Shown here: positions 8,893 to 17,754 of the stretch, piece after piece
How the letters are laid out: each line of letters begins with the position of its first letter
How positions within the stretch are numbered: position 1 is the stretch's first letter
Assembly: GCA_026625625.1 (NCBI GenBank)
Contig: CP113055.1
Coordinates: 2,544,501-2,608,500, forward strand
DNA length: 64,000 bases
From: Blastomonas sp. SL216
GTDB lineage: Bacteria > Pseudomonadota > Alphaproteobacteria > Sphingomonadales > Sphingomonadaceae
Direction of reading: 5' to 3'
The notes under the pieces: model-generated
What the model saw: the letters and a program-made list of their open reading frames with translations, nothing else
Told to the model about the DNA's origin: nothing
Database searches by the model: none
Program-made: the position numbers and the translations under genes

Positions 8893-11724
8893 ATGACCGA
8901 CAAGACCGAACTTCCGAAGACATTCGATCCGTCCGCGATCGAGGCGAAATGGTATCCGCATTGGGAGGAAACGAACGCGTTCCGGCCCGAGCGGCCCGAT
9001 GCCGTGCCCTATACCATCGTCAACCCGCCGCCGAACGTTACCGGTAGCCTGCACATCGGCCATGCGCTCGACAACACGCTGCAGGACATCATGATCCGCT
9101 ACGAGCGGCTGCGCGGCAAGGATGCGCTGTGGGTGGTCGGCACCGACCATGCCGGCATCGCGACGCAGATGGTGGTCGAACGCCAGCTCGAGGCACGCCA
9201 AGACAAGCGCACGAACTACAGCCGCGAGGATTTCGTCAAGAAGGTCTGGGAGTGGAAGGAAGAAAGCGGCGGGCAGATCACCCGCCAGCTGCGCCGCCTG
9301 GGCTGTTCGATGGACTGGTCGCGCGAGCAGTTCACCATGGACCCGCATTTCAGCAAAGCGGTGCTCAAGGTGTTCGTCGACCTGTACAATCAGGGGCTGA
9401 TCTATCGCGACAAGCGCCTCGTCAACTGGGACCCCAAGCTCAAGACCGCGATCAGCGATCTTGAGGTCGAAACCCGCGAGGTGCAGGGCCATTTCTGGCA
9501 TTTCCGCTATCCGCTCGCTGATGGCGTGACGCTCGACGATGGCCGCGACCATATCGTGGTCGCGACGACGCGGCCCGAGACGATGCTCGCCGATATGGCG
9601 GTGGCGGTGAACGGCGCCGACCCGCGCTATGCCAGCGTGATCGGCAAGTTCGTCGAACTGCCGATTACCGGGCGGCGCATTCCGATTGTGGCGGACGACC
9701 ATGCCGACCCCGAGCTGGGATCGGGCGCGGTGAAGATCACGCCGGGGCATGATTTCAACGACTTCGAGGTCGGACGGCGCGCAGGCATCGCGGCGGCGGA
9801 CATGCTCAACATGTTCGATGCCGAGGCAAAGGTGGTGCAGACCGCCGATGGCCTGATTCCTGCGGAATTCGTCGGCATTGATCGCTTCGATGCGCGTCGC
9901 CAAGTGGTCGAGCGGATGAAGGCGCTCGGCCGTCTGGTGCCGCATGTCGTCACCGCCAAGGATGGCGAAGTCACCGAACACGACGCCGAACCGCGCACCA
10001 TCCAGACGCCTTATGGCGACCGCGGCGGCGTGGTCATCGAACCCTGGCTGACCGACCAATGGTATGTCGATGCCAAGACCCTCGCCCAGCCCGCGATCGA
10101 GGCGGTGAAGACCGGCGTGATCGAGATCGTGCCCAAGAGCTGGGAGAAGACCTTCTTCCACTGGATGGACAATATCCAGCCCTGGTGCGTCTCGCGGCAA
10201 TTGTGGTGGGGGCACCGGATCCCGGCATGGTACTGTTTCAACCACGTGACCCTCGAAACGCAAATCTTCGTTACGCAGGCTCAAGATGAATTCGAGCAGA
10301 TGGCGATCAAGAACGATCCCCAGATCAAGCGGTTCGTGTACCTTAATTCGCGTCGCGAAACTTATGAATATTGTGAACAAGGGGGAGTGCCCGTCGATAC
10401 CTGTCTTGTTTATCGAGATGAAGACGTCCTCGACACCTGGTTCTCCTCCGCGCTCTGGCCGTTTGCGACGCTGGGTTGGCCACAGGATGGTGCGGACGCG
10501 CCGCTGGTTGCCAAGCACTATCCCAACGATCTGCTGATCTCGGGCTTCGACATCCTGTTCTTCTGGGATGCGCGGATGGCGATGATGGGGACGCATTTCA
10601 TGGGCGCAGCGCCCTGGAAGCAGCTGTACCTGCACGGCCTCGTCCGCGCCGCCGATGGCGCGAAAATGTCCAAGTCCAAGGGCAATACCGTCGATCCTTT
10701 GGGCCTGATCGACCAATATGGCGCCGATGCGCTGCGCTTCTTCATGGCGGCGATGGAAAGCCAGGGCCGCGACATCAAGATGGATGAGCGCCGCGTCGAG
10801 GGCTATCGCAACTTCGCCACCAAGCTGTGGAACGCCGCGCGCTTCTGCCAGTCGAACGGCATCTGTGCGAGTTCCTCGGTTGCGGCACCAGCGGCGACGC
10901 TGGCGGTCAATCGCTGGATCATCGGTGAGGTCGTCGATACCGTCGCGGCATTGGACAAGGCGCTCGCGGACCTGCGCTTCGATGCGGCGGCGAACGCGAT
11001 CTATCACTTCGTCTGGGACCAGTTCTGCGACTGGTATCTGGAGCTGATCAAGCCGGTGCTTTCCGCCGAGGGCGATGCAGCCGAGGCTGCAGAGACTCGT
11101 GCTGTAGCCGGCTGGGTGCTCGACCAGATCCTGGTGATGCTGCATCCGTTCATGCCGTTCATCACCGAAGAGCTGTGGCACGCGCTTGGCGAACGCTCGG
11201 GTGATCTGATCGTCGCACAATGGCCCGATCCGAAAGCGGCTGTAGACGCCGACGCCAAGGCGGAAACCGAGTGGCGTATCGATCTGGTCCGCGAAATCCG
11301 CTCGGCCAAGAACGAGCTCGGCATCGCGCCGGGTGCGCGGCTCCAGGCGTTTGTTCAGGATGCCAATGACCAGACCAAGACCTGGATCAACGGCTTCTGG
11401 AGCGGCGCACAGCGGCTGGCGCGGATCGATTTTGCGCCTCTCGACGAATCAGCTCCGGAAGGCGCGAATCTGCAGATCGTGGTCAACGAAGCGACCTTCG
11501 TGCTGCCGCTCGAAGGCATTATCGACATCGCCGCCGAAAAGGCCCGTCTGACGAAGGCGCTCGAGGCCGTGTCGAAGGAAGCCAAATCGCTCGAAGGCCG
11601 CTTGTCCAACCCGGCATTCGTGGAAAAGGCCAAGCCCGAAGCCGTCGAGAAAGCCCGCGCCGACCATGCAGAGAAATCCGCCGAGGCCGAGCGGCTGGCA
11701 GCAGCGCTGGCGCGATTGGGGTAG
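8893..11724 (+). CDS. valS: Valyl-tRNA synthetase
   Basis: 943-residue class I synthetase that charges tRNA-Val. The HIGH motif is in [16 protein letters not shown] (near residue 54) and KMSKS is in [13 protein letters not shown] (near 595). The editing (CP1) domain with [16 protein letters not shown] lies between them, and the C-terminal end is the coiled-coil arm ([22 protein letters not shown]). An unusual stretch at 10234-10416, just before [15 protein letters not shown], is longer than in E. coli ValS and uses AT-richer codons than the rest of the gene; the reading frame stays open, so the enzyme is presumably functional. Confidence 0.96.
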   Translation: MTDKTELPKTFDPSAIEAKWYPHWEETNAFRPERPDAVPYTIVNPPPNVTGSLHIGHALDNTLQDIMIRYERLRGKDALWVVGTDHAGIATQMVVERQLEARQDKRTNYSREDFVKKVWEWKEESGGQITRQLRRLGCSMDWSREQFTMDPHFSKAVLKVFVDLYNQGLIYRDKRLVNWDPKLKTAISDLEVETREVQGHFWHFRYPLADGVTLDDGRDHIVVATTRPETMLADMAVAVNGADPRYASVIGKFVELPITGRRIPIVADDHADPELGSGAVKITPGHDFNDFEVGRRAGIAAADMLNMFDAEAKVVQTADGLIPAEFVGIDRFDARRQVVERMKALGRLVPHVVTAKDGEVTEHDAEPRTIQTPYGDRGGVVIEPWLTDQWYVDAKTLAQPAIEAVKTGVIEIVPKSWEKTFFHWMDNIQPWCVSRQLWWGHRIPAWYCFNHVTLETQIFVTQAQDEFEQMAIKNDPQIKRFVYLNSRRETYEYCEQGGVPVDTCLVYRDEDVLDTWFSSALWPFATLGWPQDGADAPLVAKHYPNDLLISGFDILFFWDARMAMMGTHFMGAAPWKQLYLHGLVRAADGAKMSKSKGNTVDPLGLIDQYGADALRFFMAAMESQGRDIKMDERRVEGYRNFATKLWNAARFCQSNGICASSSVAAPAATLAVNRWIIGEVVDTVAALDKALADLRFDAAANAIYHFVWDQFCDWYLELIKPVLSAEGDAAEAAETRAVAGWVLDQILVMLHPFMPFITEELWHALGERSGDLIVAQWPDPKAAVDADAKAETEWRIDLVREIRSAKNELGIAPGARLQAFVQDANDQTKTWINGFWSGAQRLARIDFAPLDESAPEGANLQIVVNEATFVLPLEGIIDIAAEKARLTKALEAVSKEAKSLEGRLSNPAFVEKAKPEAVEKARADHAEKSAEAERLAAALARLG
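10234..10416 (+). other. Compositionally atypical in-frame insert in valS
   Basis: Between GHRIPAWY and [11 protein letters not shown]. coli ValS has roughly 30 residues; here there are about 60, including [18 protein letters not shown] and [11 protein letters not shown]. Codons such as CTT, TTA-like runs, TAT and GTT are much more common here than in the flanking code. It looks like a separately acquired or drifting segment in the connective part of the catalytic core. Confidence 0.5.
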
Positions 11725-11734
11725 CCTACCACAT

Positions 11735-11935
11735 CCGCTCAGCCTGAGCTTGTCGAAGGCCTGGCGCAGAGGATTTCGTTGGTATCTTCCGTCATCCTGA
11801 ACTTGTTTCAGGACCCATCGTGCCCCGGGCATCGAAGCCGCGTGGGGAGAAATGGGCCCTGAAACAAGTTCAGGGTGACGGTTAAAGCAGTGCCTGATGG
11901 AAGCGCGGGGCCTTCGACAAGCTCAGGCTGAGCGG
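11735..11935. repeat. Nested inverted-repeat (REP-like) element between valS and uvrD
   Basis: Two inverted pairs are nested. The outer arms (11735-11761 and 11909-11935) are perfect 27-base complements containing GAGCTTGTCGAAGG. The inner arms (about 11790-11819 and 11851-11880) match except at a few positions and contain CCTGAACTTGTTTCAGG, itself a small palindrome. Each arm type resembles dispersed palindromic repeats seen in sphingomonad intergenic DNA. No gene is seen from 11725 to the uvrD start, so the 318-base gap is mostly this element. Confidence 0.75.
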
Positions 11936-12042
11936 GGGTGGGGCGCAGGGCTGACAGGAGAGGTGTATTTGCCGCCGTCGTCCATCGCATCCCCCCACCT
12001 CACCCCTTGCCCCCAGCCCCCACGTTCCCTAAACGTTCGACG

Positions 12043-14355
12043 GTGAACGATCTCGCCCCCGCATCCGAATTTCCGCCGCCATCGGCATCTGACCCCGGCT
12101 ATCTCCAGGGGCTCAACACGCCGCAGCGCGAAGCTGTGCTGTCGTCCGAGGGCCCGGTGCTGGTGCTGGCGGGCGCAGGCACCGGCAAGACTGCGGCGCT
12201 GACCGCGCGGCTGGCGCATCTGATCGCGACGCGCCGCGCATGGCCGTCCGAAATCCTTGCGGTCACCTTCACCAACAAGGCCGCGCGCGAGATGCGCGAG
12301 CGCGTAGGAAAGATCATCGGCGAGGCGGTGGAGGGCATGCCGTGGCTGGGCACCTTCCATTCGATCGGCGCGAAGATGCTGCGCCGCCATGCCGAGCTGG
12401 TCGGGCTGCAGAGCAATTTCACCATCATCGATACCGATGATCAGCTGCGGCTGCTCAAGCAGCTGATCCAGGCCGCCGATATCGACGACAAGCGCTGGCC
12501 CGCGCGCCAGCTCGCAGGCTGTATCGACCGGTGGAAGAACAAGGGGCTCAATCCGCACGAGCTGGATGCCGCCGAGAGCGAGCTCTATGCCAATGGGCGC
12601 GGACAGGAGCTGTACACCGCCTATCAGGACCGGCTGAAGGCGCTCAACGCCTGCGATTTCGGCGATCTGTTGCTGCACATGCTGACGCTGCTGAAGACCG
12701 ACCGCGCGGTGCTGGAGACCTATCAGCAGAAGTTCAAATATATCCTGGTCGACGAATATCAGGACACCAATTCCAGCCAGTATCTGTGGCTTCGCCTGAT
12801 GGCGCAGGCACGCAAGAATATCTGCTGTGTCGGCGATGACGACCAGTCGATCTATTCGTGGCGGGGCGCGGAGGTGGCGAACATCCTGCGGTTCGAAAAG
12901 GATTTTCCGGGCGCGCGGATCATCCGGCTCGAGCAGAATTACCGCTCCACCCCGCACATATTGGGCGCAGCGTCCGGGCTGATCGCCTCGAACAGCGACC
13001 GGCTCGGCAAGACGCTGTGGACCGAGGTCGATGCCGGGCAGAAGGTGCGCGTGCTCGGCATTTGGGATGGGCCGGAAGAGGCGCGGCGGATCGGCGAGGA
13101 GCTCGAACGGCTGGCGCGCGAAGGCACCAGCCTCGACAAGACCGCGATCCTGGTGCGCGCCTCGTTCCAGACCCGCGAGTTCGAGGACCGGTTCATCGCC
13201 ATCGGCATGCCATACCGCATCATTGGGGGCTTCCGCTTCTACGAACGCGCCGAAATCCGCGATGCGCTGGCCTATCTGCGCGTGGTCAACCAGCCGGCGG
13301 ACGATCTGGCGTTCGAGCGGATCTTCAATACGCCCAAAAGGGGCCTGGGCGACAAGGCGCTGGAAAAGGTGCACCGGCTGGCGCGGGCGACCGGGCTGCC
13401 ACTGGCCGCCGCCGCCTTCCAGATCCTGGATAGCGACGAGCTGCCCGCGCGGGCGCGGACCGCGCTCACCGCGCTGATGCGCGGGATTGCCCGCTGGCGC
13501 GACCTGCTCGCCACGATGAACCCGGCGGACCTGGCGCGGCAGATTCTCGACGAATCGGGCTATACCCAGGTGCTGCAGGCCGAACGCTCGGTCGAAGCCT
13601 CCGGAAGGCTCGAGAACCTGTCCGAACTCGCCCGCGCGATGGAGGAATATGAAAGCCTGGGCGACTTCCTGGAGCATGTCAGCCTGGTGATGGACAATGA
13701 GGCGAGCGCGGACGAGGCCAAGGTCACGATGATGACCATCCATGGCGCCAAGGGTCTCGAATTCGACCATGTCTTCCTTGCCGGATGGGAAGAGGGCGTG
13801 TTTCCCTCGCAGCGTGCGCTTGACGAGGGCGGGCTGGCCAGCCTGGAGGAAGAGCGCCGCCTGGCCTATGTCGCGATCACCCGCGCGCGGGTCAGCTGCA
13901 CGATCCTGCACGCGGCCAACCGGCGCATCTATGGCCAGTGGACGAGCTCGATCCCCTCGCGCTTCATCGGCGAACTTCCGCCCGAGCATGTCGAGGAGGA
14001 AAGCTCGCTCACCGGCGGCGCGTCGCTGTGGCGCGCGGGGCTTTCGGAGCGTGACGATCCGTTCGCGCATCTGGCGCGTGATCCTGATCGCGCGGCGCGC
14101 CGGGGCCCCGGCTGGCAGCGCGCGGCGCAGGTACCCGGCGGCTTCAACGCGGCGCCGCAGCGGGTTGCCGAGGCGCGGTCGAGCGCGATCAGCCTCGGCA
14201 ATGCCGGGCGCAGCGATGTCGCCATCGGCACCCGCGTCTTCCACCAGAAATTCGGCTATGGACTGGTCGCCGAAAAGGAAGGCAACAAGCTGGAGATCGA
14301 CTTCGAGAATTCCGGCCGCAAGCGGGTGATCGACAGCTTTATCAGCCTGGCCTGA
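12043..14355 (+). CDS. uvrD: UvrD/PcrA-type ATP-dependent DNA helicase
   Basis: 770-residue superfamily 1A helicase acting in nucleotide excision and mismatch repair. Motifs in order: NTPQREAV (Q motif), AGAGTGKT (Walker A, near residue 45), VTFTNKAAREM (Ia), VDEYQDTN (II, near 236), VGDDDQSIYSWRGA (III), EQNYRST (IV), MTIHGAKGLEFDHVF (V) and AYVAITRAR (VI). The C-terminus (GTRVFHQKFGYGLV...) is the tudor-like domain found in PcrA/UvrD. A GTG at 12043 is chosen as start because upstream ATGs fall in or near the repeat element and the conserved region begins soon after. Length is normal for the family. Confidence 0.92.
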   Translation: MNDLAPASEFPPPSASDPGYLQGLNTPQREAVLSSEGPVLVLAGAGTGKTAALTARLAHLIATRRAWPSEILAVTFTNKAAREMRERVGKIIGEAVEGMPWLGTFHSIGAKMLRRHAELVGLQSNFTIIDTDDQLRLLKQLIQAADIDDKRWPARQLAGCIDRWKNKGLNPHELDAAESELYANGRGQELYTAYQDRLKALNACDFGDLLLHMLTLLKTDRAVLETYQQKFKYILVDEYQDTNSSQYLWLRLMAQARKNICCVGDDDQSIYSWRGAEVANILRFEKDFPGARIIRLEQNYRSTPHILGAASGLIASNSDRLGKTLWTEVDAGQKVRVLGIWDGPEEARRIGEELERLAREGTSLDKTAILVRASFQTREFEDRFIAIGMPYRIIGGFRFYERAEIRDALAYLRVVNQPADDLAFERIFNTPKRGLGDKALEKVHRLARATGLPLAAAAFQILDSDELPARARTALTALMRGIARWRDLLATMNPADLARQILDESGYTQVLQAERSVEASGRLENLSELARAMEEYESLGDFLEHVSLVMDNEASADEAKVTMMTIHGAKGLEFDHVFLAGWEEGVFPSQRALDEGGLASLEEERRLAYVAITRARVSCTILHAANRRIYGQWTSSIPSRFIGELPPEHVEEESSLTGGASLWRAGLSERDDPFAHLARDPDRAARRGPGWQRAAQVPGGFNAAPQRVAEARSSAISLGNAGRSDVAIGTRVFHQKFGYGLVAEKEGNKLEIDFENSGRKRVIDSFISLA

Positions 14356-14367
14356 TGGCCCCGGCGT

Positions 14368-16461
14368 TCAGATACGCTCGGCCCGCGCCACCGATTCCGA
14401 TGCGCGTAGCGCCATGATGATCTGCATCAGATGCCCGACATCATGCACTTCAAGATCGGATTCATAGGTGTGGAAGGGCTGGTCGCGGTTGGTCAGCTTC
14501 AGGTTGACGATGTTCGCCTTGTGATGGCTGAAAATGCCCGCCATGTCGGCCAGCGTGCCGGGGCGATTGTACAGGATCGCCCGGATGCGCGCCGTCGCAC
14601 CGTCCGAATCCCCGCCCCATGACAGGTCGATCCAGTCGGCATCGACGCCGCTGACCAGATTGAGGCAGTCGATGGTGTGCACCTCGATATGCTGGCCCTG
14701 GCGGCGCAGGCCGACAATGCGATCCCCCGGCACCGGGTGGCAGCATTCGGCGAGCTGGAAGGCAACGCCCGGCGTCAGCCCCTGGATCGAGATCGCGCGG
14801 TCCTGGCTCGGGAATTCGCGCAGCGCCGTCTGCTCGCTGCTGCTGCCGGGGACCAGCGCGTCCATCAGCGCGACATCGCTGATCTGGTTCTTGCCCACCG
14901 CCAGCATCAGCTCGGTCTCGTCTTCCAGGCCAAGCCGTTCCAGCGCCTGTTTCAGCGCCTTCTTGCCAATCTTGACCGGCAGCCGCCCGGCGATCTCGTC
15001 AAAGATCACCCGGCCCATCGCGGCGGTTTCCTCGCGTTCCTTGTCGCGGACATAGCGGCGGATCGCCGCACGCGCCTTGCCGGTGGTGACGAAGCCGAGC
15101 CAGCTGGTCTGCGGCTCCTGCCCTTCGGATTTGAGGATCTCGACGATATCGCCATTGGCGAGCGGGGTGCGCAGCGGGACGTTGCGGCCGTTGATCAGCA
15201 CGCCCACTGCCTTGTTGCCCAGATTGGTGTGGACCGCATAGGCAAAGTCCACCGCCGTCGCGCCCTTGGGCAGCTGGTGCAGCGCGCCCTTGGGGGTGAA
15301 GGCGAAGATGCGGTCCTGATACATCGCCATGCGGGTATGCTCGAGCAGCTCGTCGGCATCCTGCGCGGTATCGAGAATTTCGATGAGGTCGCGGATCCAG
15401 CCGGCCTGGCCATCGGGCCGGGTGCCGCCCTGCTTGTACGCCCAGTGCGCCGCGAGGCCGAATTCGCTCTGCCGATGCATCTCGTGCGTGCGGATCTGGA
15501 TCTCGACGCGCATCGACTGACCATGGATGATCGCGGTGTGCAGCGAGCGATAGCCGTTGCGCTTGGGGGTGGAGATATAATCCTTGAACCGGCCCGGAAT
15601 CATCTTCCACTTGCGGTGGATATGGCCGAGCGCGGCGTAGCAATCCTCGATGCTGTCGACGATGACGCGAAAGGCGATGATGTCGGTCATCTGCTCGAAC
15701 GAAACATGCCGCTCGGCCATCTTGCGCCAGATCGAATAGGGATGCTTCTCGCGCCCGCTGATCTCTGCGGTCAGGCCATGCGCGGCAAGCTCTGTCTTGA
15801 GCGATTCCGCGATATTCTCGACCTGGTTTTCGCCGCTCGCCTTGATCTGGTCGAGCCTGCCGACAATCGTTTCATAGGCTTCGGGCTCAAGCTCGCGGAA
15901 CGAGAGCATCTGCATTTCGCGCATATATTCGTACATGCCGACGCGCTCTGCCAGCGGCGCGAAGATATCCATCGTCTCGCGGGCGATGCGCTTGCGCTTG
16001 TCGGCGCTGGAGATGAACTTTAGCGTGCGCATGTTGTGCAGCCGGTCGGCGAGCTTGACCAGCAGCACGCGCAGGTCGTTCGACATGGCGAGCAGGAACT
16101 TGCGCAAATTCTCGGCCGCGCGCTCGTTCTCGGTCTGCGCCTCGATCTTGGACAGCTTGGTGACGCCATCGACCATCTCGGCAACCTTGGGGCCGAACAG
16201 GCGCTCGACCTCCTCGATCGTGGTCAGCGTGTCTTCCACCGTGTCGTGGAGCAGCGCGGTGATAATCGTTTCCACGTCCATCTTCAGGTCGGTCATCAGA
16301 CCTGCAACCTCGATGGGGTGGCTGAAATAGGGGTCGCCGCTGGCGCGTTTCTGGCTGCCATGCTTCTGCACGGAAAACACATAGGCGCGATTGATCAGCG
16401 CCTCATCCGCATCGGGGTCATAGTCCTTGACCCGCTCTACCAGTTCATATTGTCTCAGCAC
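14368..16461 (-). CDS. rsh: Bifunctional (p)ppGpp synthetase/hydrolase, RelA/SpoT family
   Basis: About 697 residues. It makes and degrades the stringent-response alarmone. The HD hydrolase domain has HDTVED at residues 72-77. The synthetase domain has RFKDYISTPKRNGYRSLHT near residue 287; the RFKD form is typical of bifunctional (SpoT/Rel) enzymes rather than hydrolase-dead RelA. A TGS domain follows (FTPKGALHQLPKGATAVDFAYAVHT), and the C-terminus is an ACT domain (IRAILYNRPGTLADMAGIF). The GTG at 16461 giving MLRQYELVERV fits family starts, though the AAAGG just before it is too close for an ideal ribosome site. Convergent with uvrD, 12 bases apart. Confidence 0.93.
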   Translation of the reverse strand: MLRQYELVERVKDYDPDADEALINRAYVFSVQKHGSQKRASGDPYFSHPIEVAGLMTDLKMDVETIITALLHDTVEDTLTTIEEVERLFGPKVAEMVDGVTKLSKIEAQTENERAAENLRKFLLAMSNDLRVLLVKLADRLHNMRTLKFISSADKRKRIARETMDIFAPLAERVGMYEYMREMQMLSFRELEPEAYETIVGRLDQIKASGENQVENIAESLKTELAAHGLTAEISGREKHPYSIWRKMAERHVSFEQMTDIIAFRVIVDSIEDCYAALGHIHRKWKMIPGRFKDYISTPKRNGYRSLHTAIIHGQSMRVEIQIRTHEMHRQSEFGLAAHWAYKQGGTRPDGQAGWIRDLIEILDTAQDADELLEHTRMAMYQDRIFAFTPKGALHQLPKGATAVDFAYAVHTNLGNKAVGVLINGRNVPLRTPLANGDIVEILKSEGQEPQTSWLGFVTTGKARAAIRRYVRDKEREETAAMGRVIFDEIAGRLPVKIGKKALKQALERLGLEDETELMLAVGKNQISDVALMDALVPGSSSEQTALREFPSQDRAISIQGLTPGVAFQLAECCHPVPGDRIVGLRRQGQHIEVHTIDCLNLVSGVDADWIDLSWGGDSDGATARIRAILYNRPGTLADMAGIFSHHKANIVNLKLTNRDQPFHTYESDLEVHDVGHLMQIIMALRASESVARAERI

Positions 16462-16503
16462 CCTTTGAATGTCGGTGCTTTGCAAGCAATTGCAACAGAA
16501 AAA

Positions 16504-16579
16504 CGCGCCTGTGCAGGGGCCTTGGTCGGGTTCGCTCGGGGGCAAGGGGCCAAGGCATCAAGGGGTCTGCACAGGCGCG
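16504..16579 (-). promoter_or_regulatory. Long nested hairpin upstream of rsh
   Basis: The gap between the CC_3452-like gene and rsh (both on the minus strand) holds 13-bp perfect inverted arms at 16504-16516 and 16567-16579 (core GCGCCTGTGCAG). Inside them GCCTTGG (16519-16525) pairs with CCAAGGC (16550-16556). The structure could end the upstream transcript or act in the 5' leader of rsh. No T-run follows on the minus strand, which speaks against a simple terminator. Confidence 0.45.
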
Positions 16580-16670
16580 GGAGGTTTGCCGGACGGATCG
16601 GGCTGCAATGTGGGAGGATCACAGCCCTGTCCGCCCAGCCGAAAACGGCAAGGCATCAATCCCTGGGCGA

Positions 16671-17009
16671 TCAGCCCTTGGCGTTGCAGATGGCGAGCTC
16701 TTCTCCGGCCATCGCCTCGTTGCGGGTTGTAAACGCGGTGACATCACCCATCTTTCGAGCAAGGCGGGTGCAGGCATTGACCGGGCGCGAGGTCGCCTTC
16801 GATCCGGTGCAGACGGTGCCTTCGCACTGCCACACCACACCCTGGATGATCCTTGTGGTCTTCTCGACCGGTGCCGCGAGTTCTGCGGTGAAATAGCTGC
16901 TGCCCGGGGACTGGGCGCTGGCGGTGCTGGCCTGCATCATCACCATGCTGGAAAGCGAGGCGGCGGCGACAAAGGCGATCTGGGTGAGGGTCTTGGCGAG
17001 GCGGGGCAT
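16671..17009 (-). CDS. CC_3452 family exported protein
   Basis: 112 residues with a signal peptide (MPRLAKTLTQIAFVAAAS, cleavage near ASA-QS). The mature protein has the family pattern YFTAELAAPVEKTTRIIQG, VVWQCEGTVCTG and SRPVNACTRLARKMGDVTAF, ending in EELAICNAKG. The cysteines around residues 62-67, 79 and 108 could form disulfides in the periplasm. Proteins of this family are widespread in Sphingomonadales and Caulobacterales, but their function is not known. The promoter region is shared with a divergent HxlR regulator and contains strong palindromes. Confidence 0.85.
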   Translation of the reverse strand: MPRLAKTLTQIAFVAAASLSSMVMMQASTASAQSPGSSYFTAELAAPVEKTTRIIQGVVWQCEGTVCTGSKATSRPVNACTRLARKMGDVTAFTTRNEAMAGEELAICNAKG

Positions 17010-17077
17010 GGCGTGTCCTTTCCAACGGTTTTCCTGGGGAGGAAATCAGGGGGTGCAATTTGGGTTGCGAATCACTA

Positions 17078-17112
17078 CCTACATAAATAGGTTTCGAGTT
17101 GCAACTAGAAAC
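17078..17112. promoter_or_regulatory. Candidate operators between CC_3452-like gene and hxlR-type gene
   Basis: Positions 17091-17112 form a 22-base palindrome with 10 of 11 pairs matching, centred on the perfect AGTTGCAACT and flanked by GTTTC/GAAAC. Directly before it, CCTA-N6-TAGG occupies 17078-17091. Both lie in an AT-rich divergent promoter between starts at 17009 and 17172. The adjacent HxlR protein is the obvious candidate binder. Confidence 0.5.
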
Positions 17113-17171
17113 TGAATTTTCATTGGCAAGGCCGCATTTTTCGATAAGATGGCGGTTTGAAACTGGATTTG

Positions 17172-17711
17172 ATGATCATGGCCCACAGCTCTCCCACCAA
17201 ATTGCGCGAACCGCTGGCGGAAATTGCAGCCTGTTGCAGCCTGCCCCAGGCGCTGGAGACGATGGGTGAGCGCTGGTCATTCATGATCCTGCGCGCCTCT
17301 TTCAACGGCCTGCACCATTTCGAGGAGTTCCTGGAGGAGCTCGGCATCGCCCGGAATATCCTGTCCAACCGCCTGACCCGGCTGGTGGAGAGCGGCATCC
17401 TGAAGCGCGCGCCCTGTGTCGATGACCGCCGCAAGATCGAATATCGGCTGACCGACAAGGGACTGGACCTGCTGCCAACGATGATCGCACTACGCCAATG
17501 GGGCGAGAAATGGGAAAGCGGCGTGCCGTCCAATCCGGTGCTGGTCGACGAGCGTGATCGCCGTCCGATCCAGCCGATCTCGATCCGCGCGCATGATGGC
17601 CGCGTGCTGACGCATCACGATCTGTGCTGGATCGATATTGCCGATCTCAACGCCGCCGAAGGCGACGATGCCGATCACGATGGCGTCGTAAAGCGCATCG
17701 CCACGATCTGA
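17172..17711 (+). CDS. HxlR family winged-helix transcriptional regulator
   Basis: About 179 residues; DNA-binding regulator. The HxlR domain is plain: CCSLPQALETMGERWSFMILRASFNGLHHFEEFLEELGIARNILSNRLTRLVESGILKR, then DRRKIEYRLTDKG. The early CCSL cysteines resemble those used by redox- or aldehyde-sensing HxlR members. The C-terminal 60 residues (NPVLVDERDRRPIQPISIRAHDGRVL) extend beyond the basic HTH domain, as in many sphingomonad HxlR proteins. Starts at 17172 or 17178 (both ATG) are possible; a TTG at 17157 is less likely. Likely binds the palindromes just upstream. Confidence 0.85.
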   Translation: MIMAHSSPTKLREPLAEIAACCSLPQALETMGERWSFMILRASFNGLHHFEEFLEELGIARNILSNRLTRLVESGILKRAPCVDDRRKIEYRLTDKGLDLLPTMIALRQWGEKWESGVPSNPVLVDERDRRPIQPISIRAHDGRVLTHHDLCWIDIADLNAAEGDDADHDGVVKRIATI

Positions 17712-17754
17712 AGCCATCAGGGCGGGGCGCGATCGCCCCTGCCCCCATCTGCCG

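Noticed and set aside
6693-8903. 736-codon minus-strand frame opposite the S9 peptidase
   Set aside because: No motif of any family, antisense of a gene with a complete catalytic triad. Compositional shadow.
8821-11220. 799-codon minus-strand frame opposite valS
   Set aside because: Antisense of a certain housekeeping gene and without domain signatures.
11735-11935. CRISPR-like array
   Set aside because: Only inverted pairs, no direct repeats with regular spacers.
11923-14244. 773-codon minus-strand frame opposite uvrD
   Set aside because: Antisense of a helicase with all motifs; composition typical of a mirror frame.
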